The notes under the pieces are model-generated. The model had not been told where the DNA came from. It made no database searches and worked only from the letters and a program-made list of their open reading frames with translations. This document shows positions 8,843 through 17,315 of a DNA stretch of 45,794 bases, one piece after another. Numbering within the stretch: position 1 is the stretch's first letter; every line of letters begins with the position of its first letter. The stretch is from Bacteroidales bacterium (GTDB lineage: Bacteria; Bacteroidota; Bacteroidia; Bacteroidales; P3): contig CAAGHV010000181.1 in NCBI GenBank assembly GCA_900769785.1, forward strand, positions 1 to 45,794, in the 5' to 3' direction. The position numbers were made by a program, and so were the translations under genes.

Positions 8843-9385
8843 ATGAGATACAGTTGTCCTATATGCGGATACGTTCACGAAGGAACACCCGCTCCAGAAA
8901 TTTGCCCACAATGCAAACAAAAAGTTACTTGGAAAGAACTTGACGAAAACGCAGCCCTTACTTTCGTTACCGAACACGAAATAGGTATAGCCAAAGGTAC
9001 TGGCGAAGAAATGATAAAAGACCTTAATGCACACTTTATGGGCGAGGCCACAGAAGTAGGTATGTATTTGGCTATGAGCCGTCAAGCAGATCGCGAAGGT
9101 TATCCTGAAATAGCTGAAGCTTTCAAACGCTACGCTTGGGAAGAAGCTGAACACTGTGCTAAATTTGCTGAACTATTGGGCGAATGTGTTTGGGATACTA
9201 AAACCAATCTAGAAAAACGTATGAATGCCGAAGCCGGCGCTTGCGAAGACAAAATGCGTATTGCAAGAATAGCAAAAGAACGCAACCTTGATGCAATACA
9301 CGATACAGTGCATGAAATGGCAAAAGACGAAGCTCGCCACGGTAAAGGTTTCGAAGGTTTATACAACCGCTATTTCAAGAAATAA
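8843..9385 (+). CDS. Reverse rubrerythrin (N-terminal rubredoxin domain)
   Basis: A 180-residue protein with the rubredoxin-type domain first (residues about 1-40, CPICGYVHEG and CPQCKQK) and the diiron ferritin-like domain second (GEATEVGMYLAMSRQADREG, WEEAEHCAKF, MAKDEARHGKGFEGL). This order is that of reverse rubrerythrins, which act in H2O2 and O2 reduction in anaerobes. It is the last gene of the operon and is followed after 19 bases by a strong terminator. With the normal rubrerythrin at 6833 it gives the cell two structurally different peroxidases. Confidence 0.95.
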   Translation: MRYSCPICGYVHEGTPAPEICPQCKQKVTWKELDENAALTFVTEHEIGIAKGTGEEMIKDLNAHFMGEATEVGMYLAMSRQADREGYPEIAEAFKRYAWEEAEHCAKFAELLGECVWDTKTNLEKRMNAEAGACEDKMRIARIAKERNLDAIHDTVHEMAKDEARHGKGFEGLYNRYFKK

Positions 9386-9404
9386 TAAAATTTTTAGCTA
9401 ATAC

Positions 9405-9435
9405 AAAAGGAAGTAGATCTATTCTACTTCCTTTT
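9405..9435 (+). terminator. Terminator of the O2/peroxide operon
   Basis: A perfect 13-bp stem (9405-9417 with 9423-9435) with a five-base loop ends in a short U-tract. It lies just after the reverse rubrerythrin gene. Confidence 0.9.
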
Positions 9436-9758
9436 ATATTATAAATATATCCATTGGTTGAATTAAATTTCAAATGCTAAATCTTTTACCCTTGTGAGTG
9501 TCGAAAACATACAAATATGGAGATAAAATTTATATCACGAGGTAAATTTATCTACTTCACGTATTAAATACATCAATATCGGGAAAAATTTTTATCTACA
9601 ACACTAGGGATTTTGAGGTAGTATATTGGTTAAAATTTGACAGTATATCATCGCACTCGTGATACCCTACCATGAAACAACTTACAATAGGGTATAAAAC
9701 AAAAAATATAATTTAAGTCATTCAACAGATTAAATATATAATAATTATTATTGCTTAT
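9436..9758. repeat. Intergenic repeats, degenerate phased dyads (array B)
   Basis: No gene seen. Short A/T dyads appear at roughly 9528, 9546, 9566, 9588, 9635, 9655 (TATCA-TGATA) and 9678 (TACCCTA 9663-9669 with TAGGGTA 9688-9694), spaced about 18-24 or multiples of this. An inverted copy of GAAGTAGATAAA lies at 9547-9558 and ATCGGGAA at 9578-9585; both recur near 20000. The region looks like a degenerate relative of the better arrays at 26.3, 35.5 and 45.7 kb. Confidence 0.4.
9451..9470 (+). repeat. Dispersed 20-nt repeat, copy 1
   Basis: CCATTGGTTGAATTAAATTT closely matches three copies at 45267, 45373 and 45416. All are intergenic and in the same orientation. Confidence 0.7.
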
Positions 9759-10124
9759 ATGGCAGAACACAATGATTTTGGACATCAAGGTGAGGTGTTG
9801 GCACAAAATCTTTTAACACAAAAGGGCTACAAAATTATAGATACCAATTGGAGGTATGGCCACAATGAGGTGGATATAATAGCTCAAAAAGATGATATTA
9901 TAGTATTTGTTGAGGTAAAAACCCGTAGCACCACAGTGTTTGGCGAACCCGAATCCTTTGTAACCCGCGAAAAACAGAAAGCCTATATACGATTGGCAAA
10001 CCACTATATAGAACGATATAACAGACTTGAAGAAGTTAGATTTGATATTATCTCTATTGTGATTAACAGGTACGAAAATGAGATAAAGCATATCGAAGGA
10101 GCTTTTTCGGCCATAATGAGATAA
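9759..10124 (+). CDS. yraN: YraN/UPF0102 family nuclease-like protein
   Basis: A 121-residue protein with the family pattern GHQGEVLAQNLLTQKGYKIIDTNWRYGHNEVDII followed by VFVEVKTR. The residues Glu, Asp and Glu-x-Lys in these segments match the core of Holliday-junction-resolvase/PD-(D/E)XK-like folds. A true nuclease role in this family is not firmly established. Length is typical. It starts about 320 bases after the previous operon and has no close neighbour. Confidence 0.9.
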   Translation: MAEHNDFGHQGEVLAQNLLTQKGYKIIDTNWRYGHNEVDIIAQKDDIIVFVEVKTRSTTVFGEPESFVTREKQKAYIRLANHYIERYNRLEEVRFDIISIVINRYENEIKHIEGAFSAIMR

Positions 10125-10441
10125 AATAATATTTTTACCCTACAAAAAAATAGGTATGACAACCTCAAAAATTTCCACGTTATATAAAAGCATATTGCAT
10201 TATAAACTAACTTTTGTAGGCTTTGAATCTTTATTGGAATCTTTCTACTTATTTTTCAATCATATATACCATTGTAGTCAACAAAAAGAAGATAGAAATA
10301 CACTCAATAAAGTTTCATAAATCACCTACAAAGCATTTTTTATAACTTGGCATATGCAAATAATGGTTAAAAGCATTTTTTATCTCAAAAAATATGCGTA
10401 CCTTTGCAGATAATTTAGAACATAAAAGATACAACACTAAT
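10125..10441. other. Intergenic region before tsaD
   Basis: No gene seen. It holds an inverted pair TTGTAGG (about 10214) and CCTACAA (about 10323), two direct copies of AGCATTTTTTAT about 40 bases apart, and the tsaD promoter at 10399-10406. Confidence 0.5.
10399..10406 (+). promoter_or_regulatory. -7 element for tsaD
   Basis: TACCTTTG matches TAnnTTTG. It overlaps an in-frame upstream ATG at 10394, which is evidence against using that ATG as the tsaD start. Confidence 0.65.
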
Positions 10442-11455
10442 ATGCCCATAATACTAGCTATAGAATCGAGTTGTGACGACACTTCGGCCGCTGTTTTACA
10501 TAACGATAGAATACTATCAAATGTAATAGCAAGCCAAAAAATACATGAACAATATGGTGGTGTTGTGCCCGAATTGGCATCTCGAGCACATCAACAAAAT
10601 ATAATTCCGGTAGTAGATGCAGCTATAAAAAATGCCAAAATAGAAAAAAAAGACATCAATGCAGTAGCCTTTACCAGAGGACCGGGATTATTGGGTTCAT
10701 TGCTAGTAGGTGTATCGTTTGCCAAAAGTTTTTCTCAAGCACTTAACATTCCTCTTATCGAAGTCAACCACCTGCAAGCCCATGTATTATCACATTTTAT
10801 TAAAGAAAATGACGATAGTGTTGTACCACAGTTTCCTTTTATTTGCTTATTAGTATCAGGTGGACATACACAAATAATACTTCTTAAGAATTATTTTGAC
10901 ATGGAAATATTGGGCAATACTATTGATGATGCTGCAGGCGAGGCAATAGATAAGGCTGCAAAGGTTATGGACTTAGGCTATCCAGGGGGACCTATTATTG
11001 ACAAATTAGCAAAAGATGGCAACCCTTTAAAATTCAAGTTTGCTACACCAAACATAAAAGATTACGACTACAGTTTTAGTGGAATAAAAACATCTTTTCT
11101 GTACTTTTTGAGAGACAATTTGGCTGAAAACCCAAATTTTATTCAAGAAAATATCAACGACCTTTGTGCATCTGTACAACACTGCATAGTATCGTTTCTT
11201 TTGAAGAAACTACAAAAGGCGATGAAAGATACCAGAGTAAAGCAGATCGCTATAGCCGGAGGTGTAAGTGCAAACTCATACCTACGCAATCAACTTCAGT
11301 TATTGGGACAAAAAAACCATTGGGATGTATTTGTTCCCAAATTTCAATTTTGCACCGATAACGCCGCTATGGTAGGTATTGCAGGTTTTTTTAAGTATCT
11401 AAACAATGATTTTGCCGATATTTCGTTACCCCCTTACACAAGAGGTTTATTATAA
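10442..11455 (+). CDS. tsaD: tRNA N6-threonylcarbamoyltransferase TsaD
   Basis: This 337-residue enzyme transfers threonylcarbamoyl to A37 of ANN-decoding tRNAs, working with TsaB, TsaE and TsaC, which are not in this window. It starts with ILAIESSCDDTSAAV, has the metal site VNHLQAHVLSHF, the VSGGHTQI and DDAAGEAIDKAAKV segments of the ASKHA fold, and the C-terminal AGGVSANSYLRNQL and CTDNAAM. The frame is open to 10394, but that upstream part overlaps the promoter, so the ATG at 10442 is taken. Length is normal. Confidence 0.95.
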   Translation: MPIILAIESSCDDTSAAVLHNDRILSNVIASQKIHEQYGGVVPELASRAHQQNIIPVVDAAIKNAKIEKKDINAVAFTRGPGLLGSLLVGVSFAKSFSQALNIPLIEVNHLQAHVLSHFIKENDDSVVPQFPFICLLVSGGHTQIILLKNYFDMEILGNTIDDAAGEAIDKAAKVMDLGYPGGPIIDKLAKDGNPLKFKFATPNIKDYDYSFSGIKTSFLYFLRDNLAENPNFIQENINDLCASVQHCIVSFLLKKLQKAMKDTRVKQIAIAGGVSANSYLRNQLQLLGQKNHWDVFVPKFQFCTDNAAMVGIAGFFKYLNNDFADISLPPYTRGLL

Positions 11456-11492
11456 TAGATTTCTGATATAATATCTGTAAATAATTAGAGAT

Positions 11493-12677
11493 ATGGACTA
11501 TAATTTTGATGAAATAATAGAGCGCAAGGGTACATCGTGTGTCAAACACGATATGATGTCGCGCGATTTTGGTGGAGAAGATTTCTTGCCAATGTGGGTT
11601 GCCGATATGGATTTTCGTACACCACCATTTATCATGGATGCAGTAAGAGAACGGTGTAATCACGATATATTGGGATATACATATGCCGACAGAAAATATT
11701 ACGAAGCTATAATGTGGTGGATGGAACGTCATTACAATATAAAGACCGAAAAAAAAGAAATACACTATATTCCGGGTATTGTGACAGGTATTGCTTTCGC
11801 CATACAGGTATTTACCAATATAGGAGATAAAATATTGGTAACTGTTCCTGTTTATCCACCTTTTATCAATCTTCCTAAAGCCGGAGGACGAAAAGTGGTA
11901 ACAACTCCCCTATTCATCAAAAATGACAAGTTTAACATCAACTTCAAGATTCTCAATGAAAGAATAAAAGGATGTAAAATGATGATACTTAGCAACCCTC
12001 ACAATCCAGGAGGAACTATATGGACTCATGAGGAATTGGACAAGATTGCTAACATATGTCATAAAAATAATTGTTTACTTATATCAGATGAAATACATGC
12101 CGATTTAACCCTATTTGGACATAAACATAATTCATTTTCTACAATTTCGGATATTGCCAAGAATATTTCCATAACATTTTTGGCACCATCAAAAACCTTT
12201 AATATTCCAGGGTTATCATCTAGTATAGCATATATTCCGAACGAAGATTTGAGAAAAAAATACTTCAAATATATAGATGGATATGAATTGGCTAATGGAA
12301 ATTTGTTTGCATACATAGGTGTAAAGGCAGCCTATACTCAAAAAGGAGAAGAGTGGCTTGAACAGTTAAAGAAATATCTTGAGGGAAATGTAAAATACAT
12401 GAAAGATTTCTTTGATAAAAATATGCCCTTGGTAAGATATGTAGCACCCGATGCTTCGTATCTTGCATGGATTAATTTGAAACAATATGGTATCGCACAC
12501 GAGGATATGTTTGAGCGATTGTTGGATATCGGAAAAATAGCTCTCAACGATGGAACTAATTTCGGTTTATCTAACAATGCGTTCAAAGGATTCTTCAGAC
12601 TCAACTTGGGTTGTCCTAAAATAATACTCGAAGATGCCTTGGACAGACTATACAAAACATTTGGACGTGGAAAATAA
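11493..12677 (+). CDS. MalY/PatB-type PLP enzyme (putative cystathionine beta-lyase)
   Basis: A 394-residue fold-type I aminotransferase-like protein. The start is characteristic (FDEIIERKGTSCVKHD, FLPMWVADMDFRTPPFI), as is the SNPHNPGGTIWTHEEL segment, ISDEIHADL, and the PLP lysine in APSKTFNIPGL. Relatives cleave cystathionine or cysteine by C-S beta-elimination, giving homocysteine or sulfide plus pyruvate and ammonia; some act as transaminases. It lies 37 bases after tsaD and 14 before pgi, so it is probably co-transcribed with pgi. Substrate is not certain. Confidence 0.85.
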   Translation: MDYNFDEIIERKGTSCVKHDMMSRDFGGEDFLPMWVADMDFRTPPFIMDAVRERCNHDILGYTYADRKYYEAIMWWMERHYNIKTEKKEIHYIPGIVTGIAFAIQVFTNIGDKILVTVPVYPPFINLPKAGGRKVVTTPLFIKNDKFNINFKILNERIKGCKMMILSNPHNPGGTIWTHEELDKIANICHKNNCLLISDEIHADLTLFGHKHNSFSTISDIAKNISITFLAPSKTFNIPGLSSSIAYIPNEDLRKKYFKYIDGYELANGNLFAYIGVKAAYTQKGEEWLEQLKKYLEGNVKYMKDFFDKNMPLVRYVAPDASYLAWINLKQYGIAHEDMFERLLDIGKIALNDGTNFGLSNNAFKGFFRLNLGCPKIILEDALDRLYKTFGRGK

Positions 12678-12691
12678 AATATAATCAATAT

Positions 12692-14002
12692 ATGACACAA
12701 CTAAAGTTAAATATAAAGGATTTAGACAACTTTATAAAGCAAGACGAGATTGATGCAATATTGCCCGAGGTGATAAATGCACAAAATACTTTGAACAAAG
12801 CCAATGGCAAAGGCAACGATTTTTTGGGATGGGTAACACTTCCCGAAGAAATTGACGATAATATAATAGCCCGCATTAAGCGCGATGCTGCCGAAATAGC
12901 TACCAAAGCTCAGATATATGTGGTGGTAGGTATAGGTGGAAGCTACCTTGGTGCACGTGCGGTAATAGAGGCTTTACAAACCGACTTGGACGTATTGGAC
13001 AAAAATCGTAAGAATCCGTATATAATATATGCAGGTCATACTCTTAGCGAAGACTATTACTCGCAACTAATCAATATACTTGACAACTACGACTATGCAC
13101 TTACTGTTATAAGCAAAAGTGGAACTACTACCGAACCCGCTGTTGCTTTTCGAATACTGAAAAACCATATCGAAAAGAAATACGGAAAAGAAGAAGCAAA
13201 AACGAGAATTATAGCCATTACCGACCAACGTAAAGGTGCCCTACACGATATTGCAGTAAAGGAAGGTTACAAAATGTATTTTATCCCCGACAATGTAGGC
13301 GGACGCTATAGTGTACTTACCCCTGTTGGTCTGCTACCCATAGCAGTGGCTGGATACAACATCGAACAACTGATAAAAGGTGCTTGTGCAATGAAAAATA
13401 TATGCACCCAGTACAGCTCGACACTACATAATCCGGCATTGCTGTATGCTGCCATTCGCAATATACTTTACCGCAAGGGCAAAAAAATAGAAATGATGGT
13501 AACCTACGAACCTTCACTCAAATACATTGCCGAATGGTGGAAACAGTTATATGGCGAAAGCGAAGGAAAAGAAGAAAAGGGCATATTACCACACAGCGTA
13601 ACATTTACTACCGACCTACATAGTATGGGACAATACATACAGGAAGGCGAAAGAATAATGTTTGAAACTGTATTGGATATAAAATACTCCAACACCAATG
13701 TAAATATTCCTTACGATGAAGAAGATGCTGATGGACTTAACTACCTACAACAACGTACCATTACCGAAATAAACCATGCAGCTATGGAAGGAACCACATT
13801 GGCACATGTAAGCGGTGGTGTACCTGTTATGAAAATCGAGATACCCAAGATTGACGAAACCATATTGGGTGAACTTATATATATGATGGAATACGCCTGT
13901 GGTGTAAGCGGATATATACTGAATGTAAACCCATTTGACCAACCCGGCGTAGAAGCATACAAACGCAATATGTTCCATATATTGGGCAAAAAAGGTTATT
14001 GA
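12692..14002 (+). CDS. pgi: Glucose-6-phosphate isomerase
   Basis: A 436-residue enzyme that interconverts glucose-6-phosphate and fructose-6-phosphate in glycolysis. Visible features are VVVGIGGSYLGARAVIEAL, the phosphate-binding ISKSGTTTEPAVAFR, the GGRYSVLTPVGLLP signature, and the C-terminal GVEAYKRNMF with the active-site lysine region. The length is that of the short bacterial form. It begins 14 bases after the PLP enzyme gene and ends before a strong terminator. Confidence 0.95.
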   Translation: MTQLKLNIKDLDNFIKQDEIDAILPEVINAQNTLNKANGKGNDFLGWVTLPEEIDDNIIARIKRDAAEIATKAQIYVVVGIGGSYLGARAVIEALQTDLDVLDKNRKNPYIIYAGHTLSEDYYSQLINILDNYDYALTVISKSGTTTEPAVAFRILKNHIEKKYGKEEAKTRIIAITDQRKGALHDIAVKEGYKMYFIPDNVGGRYSVLTPVGLLPIAVAGYNIEQLIKGACAMKNICTQYSSTLHNPALLYAAIRNILYRKGKKIEMMVTYEPSLKYIAEWWKQLYGESEGKEEKGILPHSVTFTTDLHSMGQYIQEGERIMFETVLDIKYSNTNVNIPYDEEDADGLNYLQQRTITEINHAAMEGTTLAHVSGGVPVMKIEIPKIDETILGELIYMMEYACGVSGYILNVNPFDQPGVEAYKRNMFHILGKKGY

Positions 14003-14026
14003 TAATTAGCAATACACAAACCTTGT

Positions 14027-14059
14027 AGCGGTACTATATGTAGTACATATAGTACCGCT
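14027..14059 (+). terminator. Terminator after pgi
   Basis: A perfect 14-bp stem (14027-14040 with 14046-14059) with a TAGTA loop, followed by TTT. Its right edge touches the left arm of the 182-bp inverted repeat. Confidence 0.85.
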
Positions 14060-14240
14060 TTTATCCCAAATCGGTCATTAGAGTTTTTGACACTTGGAAT
14101 TATGACATATATAATTATTATACAATACGTTAGAACTTGATTTTTCTAATGATGGTCATTAGAAATCATCTAACATAAAGTATTGTATATGTATCGCTTG
14201 TAGCAGTTATACTTATTATAACGACCGATTTGGGATAAAA
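14059..14240. repeat. 182-bp near-palindrome / MITE-like inverted repeat
   Basis: Perfect 18-bp arms (14059-14076 and 14223-14240) face each other. Inside them are nested arms: TACAATAC (14121-14128) with GTATTGTA (14180-14187), GTTAG (14129-14133) with CTAAC (14170-14174), and GATTTTTCTAATGA (14139-14152) with TCATTAGAAATC (14156-14167). It codes for nothing. It may be a miniature transposable element or a large hairpin between convergent genes. No clear target-site duplication was seen. Confidence 0.7.
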
Positions 14241-14246
14241 CATAAC

Positions 14247-14274
14247 GCCGTTACAGTGTGCATACTGTAACGGC
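14247..14274 (-). terminator. Terminator after the fucosidase gene
   Basis: An 11-bp perfect stem (14247-14257 with 14264-14274) and six-base loop lies 27 bases beyond the fucosidase stop on the minus strand. The U-tract is weak. Confidence 0.6.
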
Positions 14275-14300
14275 ATAAGCACATTATATAATTGTAAATA

Positions 14301-16082
14301 TTATCTTTGCATCACAAATACCCAAGCTGCATTGCTCTTAATATCGGAGTATTTGAGATTGGTAGTATATATGCTCAAGGTTTTTGTAGCAGAATTGTAG
14401 TCCCATTTCAGTTCTTTGTTGCAACCCAGCAGTTGCACTTTCATATCAGCTGAAGGAGTTTCGATATTAGTTAGTTGCAACACTTCATCGGGATATTTTA
14501 GTGCTATGGCATATAGTGTATTGCCTTTAGTGGTATAGCATACCACAGGTTGCTGACAAGCGTATTTGGCTTCAAAGCCGTTGATAGGGCGTACATATTC
14601 TTTGCTTTGGCTTGCCGATTGCCACCAAAGTTTCATCACAGCCTCCAAGTTGGTTTCCTTATACAATACCTTTATTGGATATTGTTCTCCTTTTTTCAGT
14701 TTCAGCATTGCCTTAGTAGCATTGTGTTTCATGGCTTCTTCGGCATTGCTTTCGGTAGCGTTGGCATCGGGTTTGGTGTAGTCTATTATTGTATCGCTAC
14801 CTACTATCACCATTGCATAGTCTTCGGCTTCTATTTCGAAGGTGTATTTCTCGGTATATTTAGGCACTATAGTTCCTGTCCATTCGGCAGTAAAGTTGTC
14901 GTAACTAATGCTTTTGTCGGGCGAATTTCGTTTCCAATTAAAGTTCAATACCGAATCGGTACGTTTCAGTTCCACATCTTCGTATTCATAAAATTGGGTA
15001 TGAGGGCGTGTTCCGTATATAGCTTCGCTATTGATTGATAGCCAATCGCCCAAATCTTTCAATCGCTCTTGCTGTAGCATAGGTATTTTACCATCGGCAG
15101 CAGGGCCTACATTAAGGGTCATTCCACCGCCTGCTGCTACCAGCTTACAGAAGTGCTGTATCAGTTCTTTAGATGTAAGGTAGTTGCTCAATGGTTCGCG
15201 ACGGTTCAGAGCAAATGAGCGTCCTATTCCACGGCATTCGGCCCAAGGGCGATCGGTAAGCATAATACCCGAGCTGTATTCCGGAGTGCGGAAGCCATGT
15301 TCGGTGCCACCGCCCCAACGGTCGTTAACTATGGCTTCGGGGCCTACAGTGTTGTAATACCACGATATAAGTTCTTCAGAATGGAAGTCGGAGGCTTTGT
15401 TGTTCCATTCGCCATCGGTGAATATTACCGATGGTTTGTAACGTTGTACCAATTCCTTGAATTGCGGTATCATATAGCTCTCCACGTAGTTGGCAATAGA
15501 GTCGTCGGGGTCTTGCATCCATATATGTTTGGGATTGGTCCATTCGGTAAGCGAATAGTAGAACCCCATCTTCATACCACGGCTACGTACAGCATCGGTA
15601 AGTTCGGATACTATATTGCGTTTTGGACCACCCACCACGCTGTTCCAGTGTGGTTGAAACTTACTATCCCATAGGCAGTAGCCATCGTGATGTTTGGTTA
15701 CAAGTAACACATACTGTGCACCGCTCTGCTTGAATAGGTCGGCCCATTCGGCAGGATTCCACAACTCGGCTTTGAATAGTTTGTCAAAGTCACGATAAGT
15801 TATACCCTCGCCATATGTGCGGTTTTGGAAGTTTATCCTCACAGTGTCGCCTACCATCAGTCCACGGTAGTACCATTCGCCATAACCTTCTATGCCAGCA
15901 TAGGCCGGCACCGAATATACCCCCCAATGTATAAATATACCCAATTTGGCATCGGCAAACCACTGTGGATAGCCACGTTGGTTGATAGATTGCCACGTTG
16001 GTTGCACCTCTTGTGCCATAGGTTGCTTACAAAAGCCTAGCATTACAACTGCCAGCACCAATAATTTCTTGTATGTATTCAT
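14301..16082 (-). CDS. GH29 alpha-L-fucosidase, secreted
   Basis: A 593-residue glycoside hydrolase family 29 enzyme that releases L-fucose from glycans. A signal peptide is evident (MNTYKKLLVLAVVMLGFCKQPMAQ), so it is exported, probably to the periplasm. The catalytic domain runs from about 30 to 360, with WFADAKLGIFIHWGVYSVPA and LLVTKHHDGYCLWDS. Asp223 in VIFTDGEW is the likely nucleophile. A C-terminal domain (about 370-500, WTGTIVPKYTEKYTFEIEAED) resembles PA14, often carbohydrate-binding. It follows the aminotransferase gene by 10 bases. It indicates use of fucosylated host or plant glycans; that ecological reading is inference. Confidence 0.92.
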   Translation of the reverse strand: MNTYKKLLVLAVVMLGFCKQPMAQEVQPTWQSINQRGYPQWFADAKLGIFIHWGVYSVPAYAGIEGYGEWYYRGLMVGDTVRINFQNRTYGEGITYRDFDKLFKAELWNPAEWADLFKQSGAQYVLLVTKHHDGYCLWDSKFQPHWNSVVGGPKRNIVSELTDAVRSRGMKMGFYYSLTEWTNPKHIWMQDPDDSIANYVESYMIPQFKELVQRYKPSVIFTDGEWNNKASDFHSEELISWYYNTVGPEAIVNDRWGGGTEHGFRTPEYSSGIMLTDRPWAECRGIGRSFALNRREPLSNYLTSKELIQHFCKLVAAGGGMTLNVGPAADGKIPMLQQERLKDLGDWLSINSEAIYGTRPHTQFYEYEDVELKRTDSVLNFNWKRNSPDKSISYDNFTAEWTGTIVPKYTEKYTFEIEAEDYAMVIVGSDTIIDYTKPDANATESNAEEAMKHNATKAMLKLKKGEQYPIKVLYKETNLEAVMKLWWQSASQSKEYVRPINGFEAKYACQQPVVCYTTKGNTLYAIALKYPDEVLQLTNIETPSADMKVQLLGCNKELKWDYNSATKTLSIYTTNLKYSDIKSNAAWVFVMQR

Positions 16083-16092
16083 AATTATAAAT

Positions 16093-17277
16093 CTATATAG
16101 TATCCAAACTTTTTGTTATCAATTCTATTGCATTGTCCACCTCTTGGTCGGTTATTACTAGCGGAGGTGCTATACGGAACGAGTTGAGCTTGTAAAGGAA
16201 TGAATCGGTAACCAATCCATTGGCAAGGAAACGGTCTAGTAGTTTCCAATAAGTTGACTCGTCCTCTAGGTCGCAAGCAAGGAATAATCCCTTTCTACGC
16301 ACAGCCTTCAGCCTAGGGTGCCCCACCAATGCTTGTTCAAATCTGGCTCCTTTTTCCTCAGCTTTGGCACATAGGTTGTTATCCATTATCACTTTTAGCG
16401 ATGCTAGAGCTGCCGCACAGCTTACGGGATGTCCACCAAAGGTGGTTATATGGCCAAGTATAGGGTTGTAGGTAAGGGTATTCATAATTTCTTTTGACGA
16501 TACAAAGGCACCTATAGGCATACCTCCTCCCATGGCTTTGGCCAATACCAATATATCGGGAATTACATTCTGCTGAAAATAAAACATTGTGCCTGTACGG
16601 GCAAATGCCGTCTGCACCTCGTCGAATATCAGCAATGCGCCCACCTCGGTACAGCGTTGTCGAAGTTGCTGCAGATAATTGGTATCGGGTACTACCAATC
16701 CATTTTCGCACTGAAGCGGATCGATAATAACACATGCGGTACGTGAAGTTATAAGCTGCAAATCATCAAAATTATTGAAACGTATAGCTCTTGTATCGGG
16801 CAATAACGGACGAAACGCATAACGAAATTCTTCGTTACCCATAAGGCTGATGGCACCATGAGTGGAGCCATGGTAAGCATTAAAAGTGTGTATAATCTCG
16901 GAACGGCCTGTAAATCGTTTTGCCAATTTAAGAGCACCTTCCACAGCCTCGCTACCACTGTTTACATAATATATATTGTCCAAGTTGGTGGGCAATATTG
17001 ACGTAAGCAAGTCGGCATATTGCACCTGCGGACTTTGTATATACTCGCCATACACCATGAGGTGCATATATTGCTCAGCCTGCTTCTGTACAGCTTCCAC
17101 TACTGCGGGGTGACAATGCCCCACATTGCTCACAGCCACACCCGATATAAGGTCTAGGTAAGGTTTGCCTTTTGGGGTGTACATATAACATCCTTTGGCC
17201 CTAGCCACCTCCACTCCTATCGGCGACGATGTAGTCTGCGCTACTTTTTGATAAAATATCTCACGTTCTATTGACAT
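16093..17277 (-). CDS. Class III aminotransferase (acetylornithine/ornithine type)
   Basis: A 394-residue PLP-dependent class III aminotransferase. It has LDLISGVAVSNVGHCHPAVVEAV, YYVNSGSEAVEGALKLAKRFTGR, TFNAYHGSTHGAISLMG, LLIFDEVQTAFARTG and the PLP lysine in VLAKAMGGGMPIGAF. The substrate may be N-acetylornithine, ornithine or another omega-amino compound; no other arginine gene is nearby to decide. The frame is open to a TTG at 17295, but that overlaps a TATGTTTG promoter-like sequence (minus strand, 17300-17293), so the ATG at 17277 is preferred. It lies between a lytic transglycosylase and a fucosidase, an unusual mix for one operon. Confidence 0.88.
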   Translation of the reverse strand: MSIEREIFYQKVAQTTSSPIGVEVARAKGCYMYTPKGKPYLDLISGVAVSNVGHCHPAVVEAVQKQAEQYMHLMVYGEYIQSPQVQYADLLTSILPTNLDNIYYVNSGSEAVEGALKLAKRFTGRSEIIHTFNAYHGSTHGAISLMGNEEFRYAFRPLLPDTRAIRFNNFDDLQLITSRTACVIIDPLQCENGLVVPDTNYLQQLRQRCTEVGALLIFDEVQTAFARTGTMFYFQQNVIPDILVLAKAMGGGMPIGAFVSSKEIMNTLTYNPILGHITTFGGHPVSCAAALASLKVIMDNNLCAKAEEKGARFEQALVGHPRLKAVRRKGLFLACDLEDESTYWKLLDRFLANGLVTDSFLYKLNSFRIAPPLVITDQEVDNAIELITKSLDTI

Positions 17278-17315
17278 ATCTACATTAAAATACAAACATA
17301 GTAAACAACACCACT

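Noticed and set aside
10394..10441. Upstream ATG start for TsaD
   Set aside because: The codon lies before and across the TACCTTTG promoter; family N-terminus starts at 10442.
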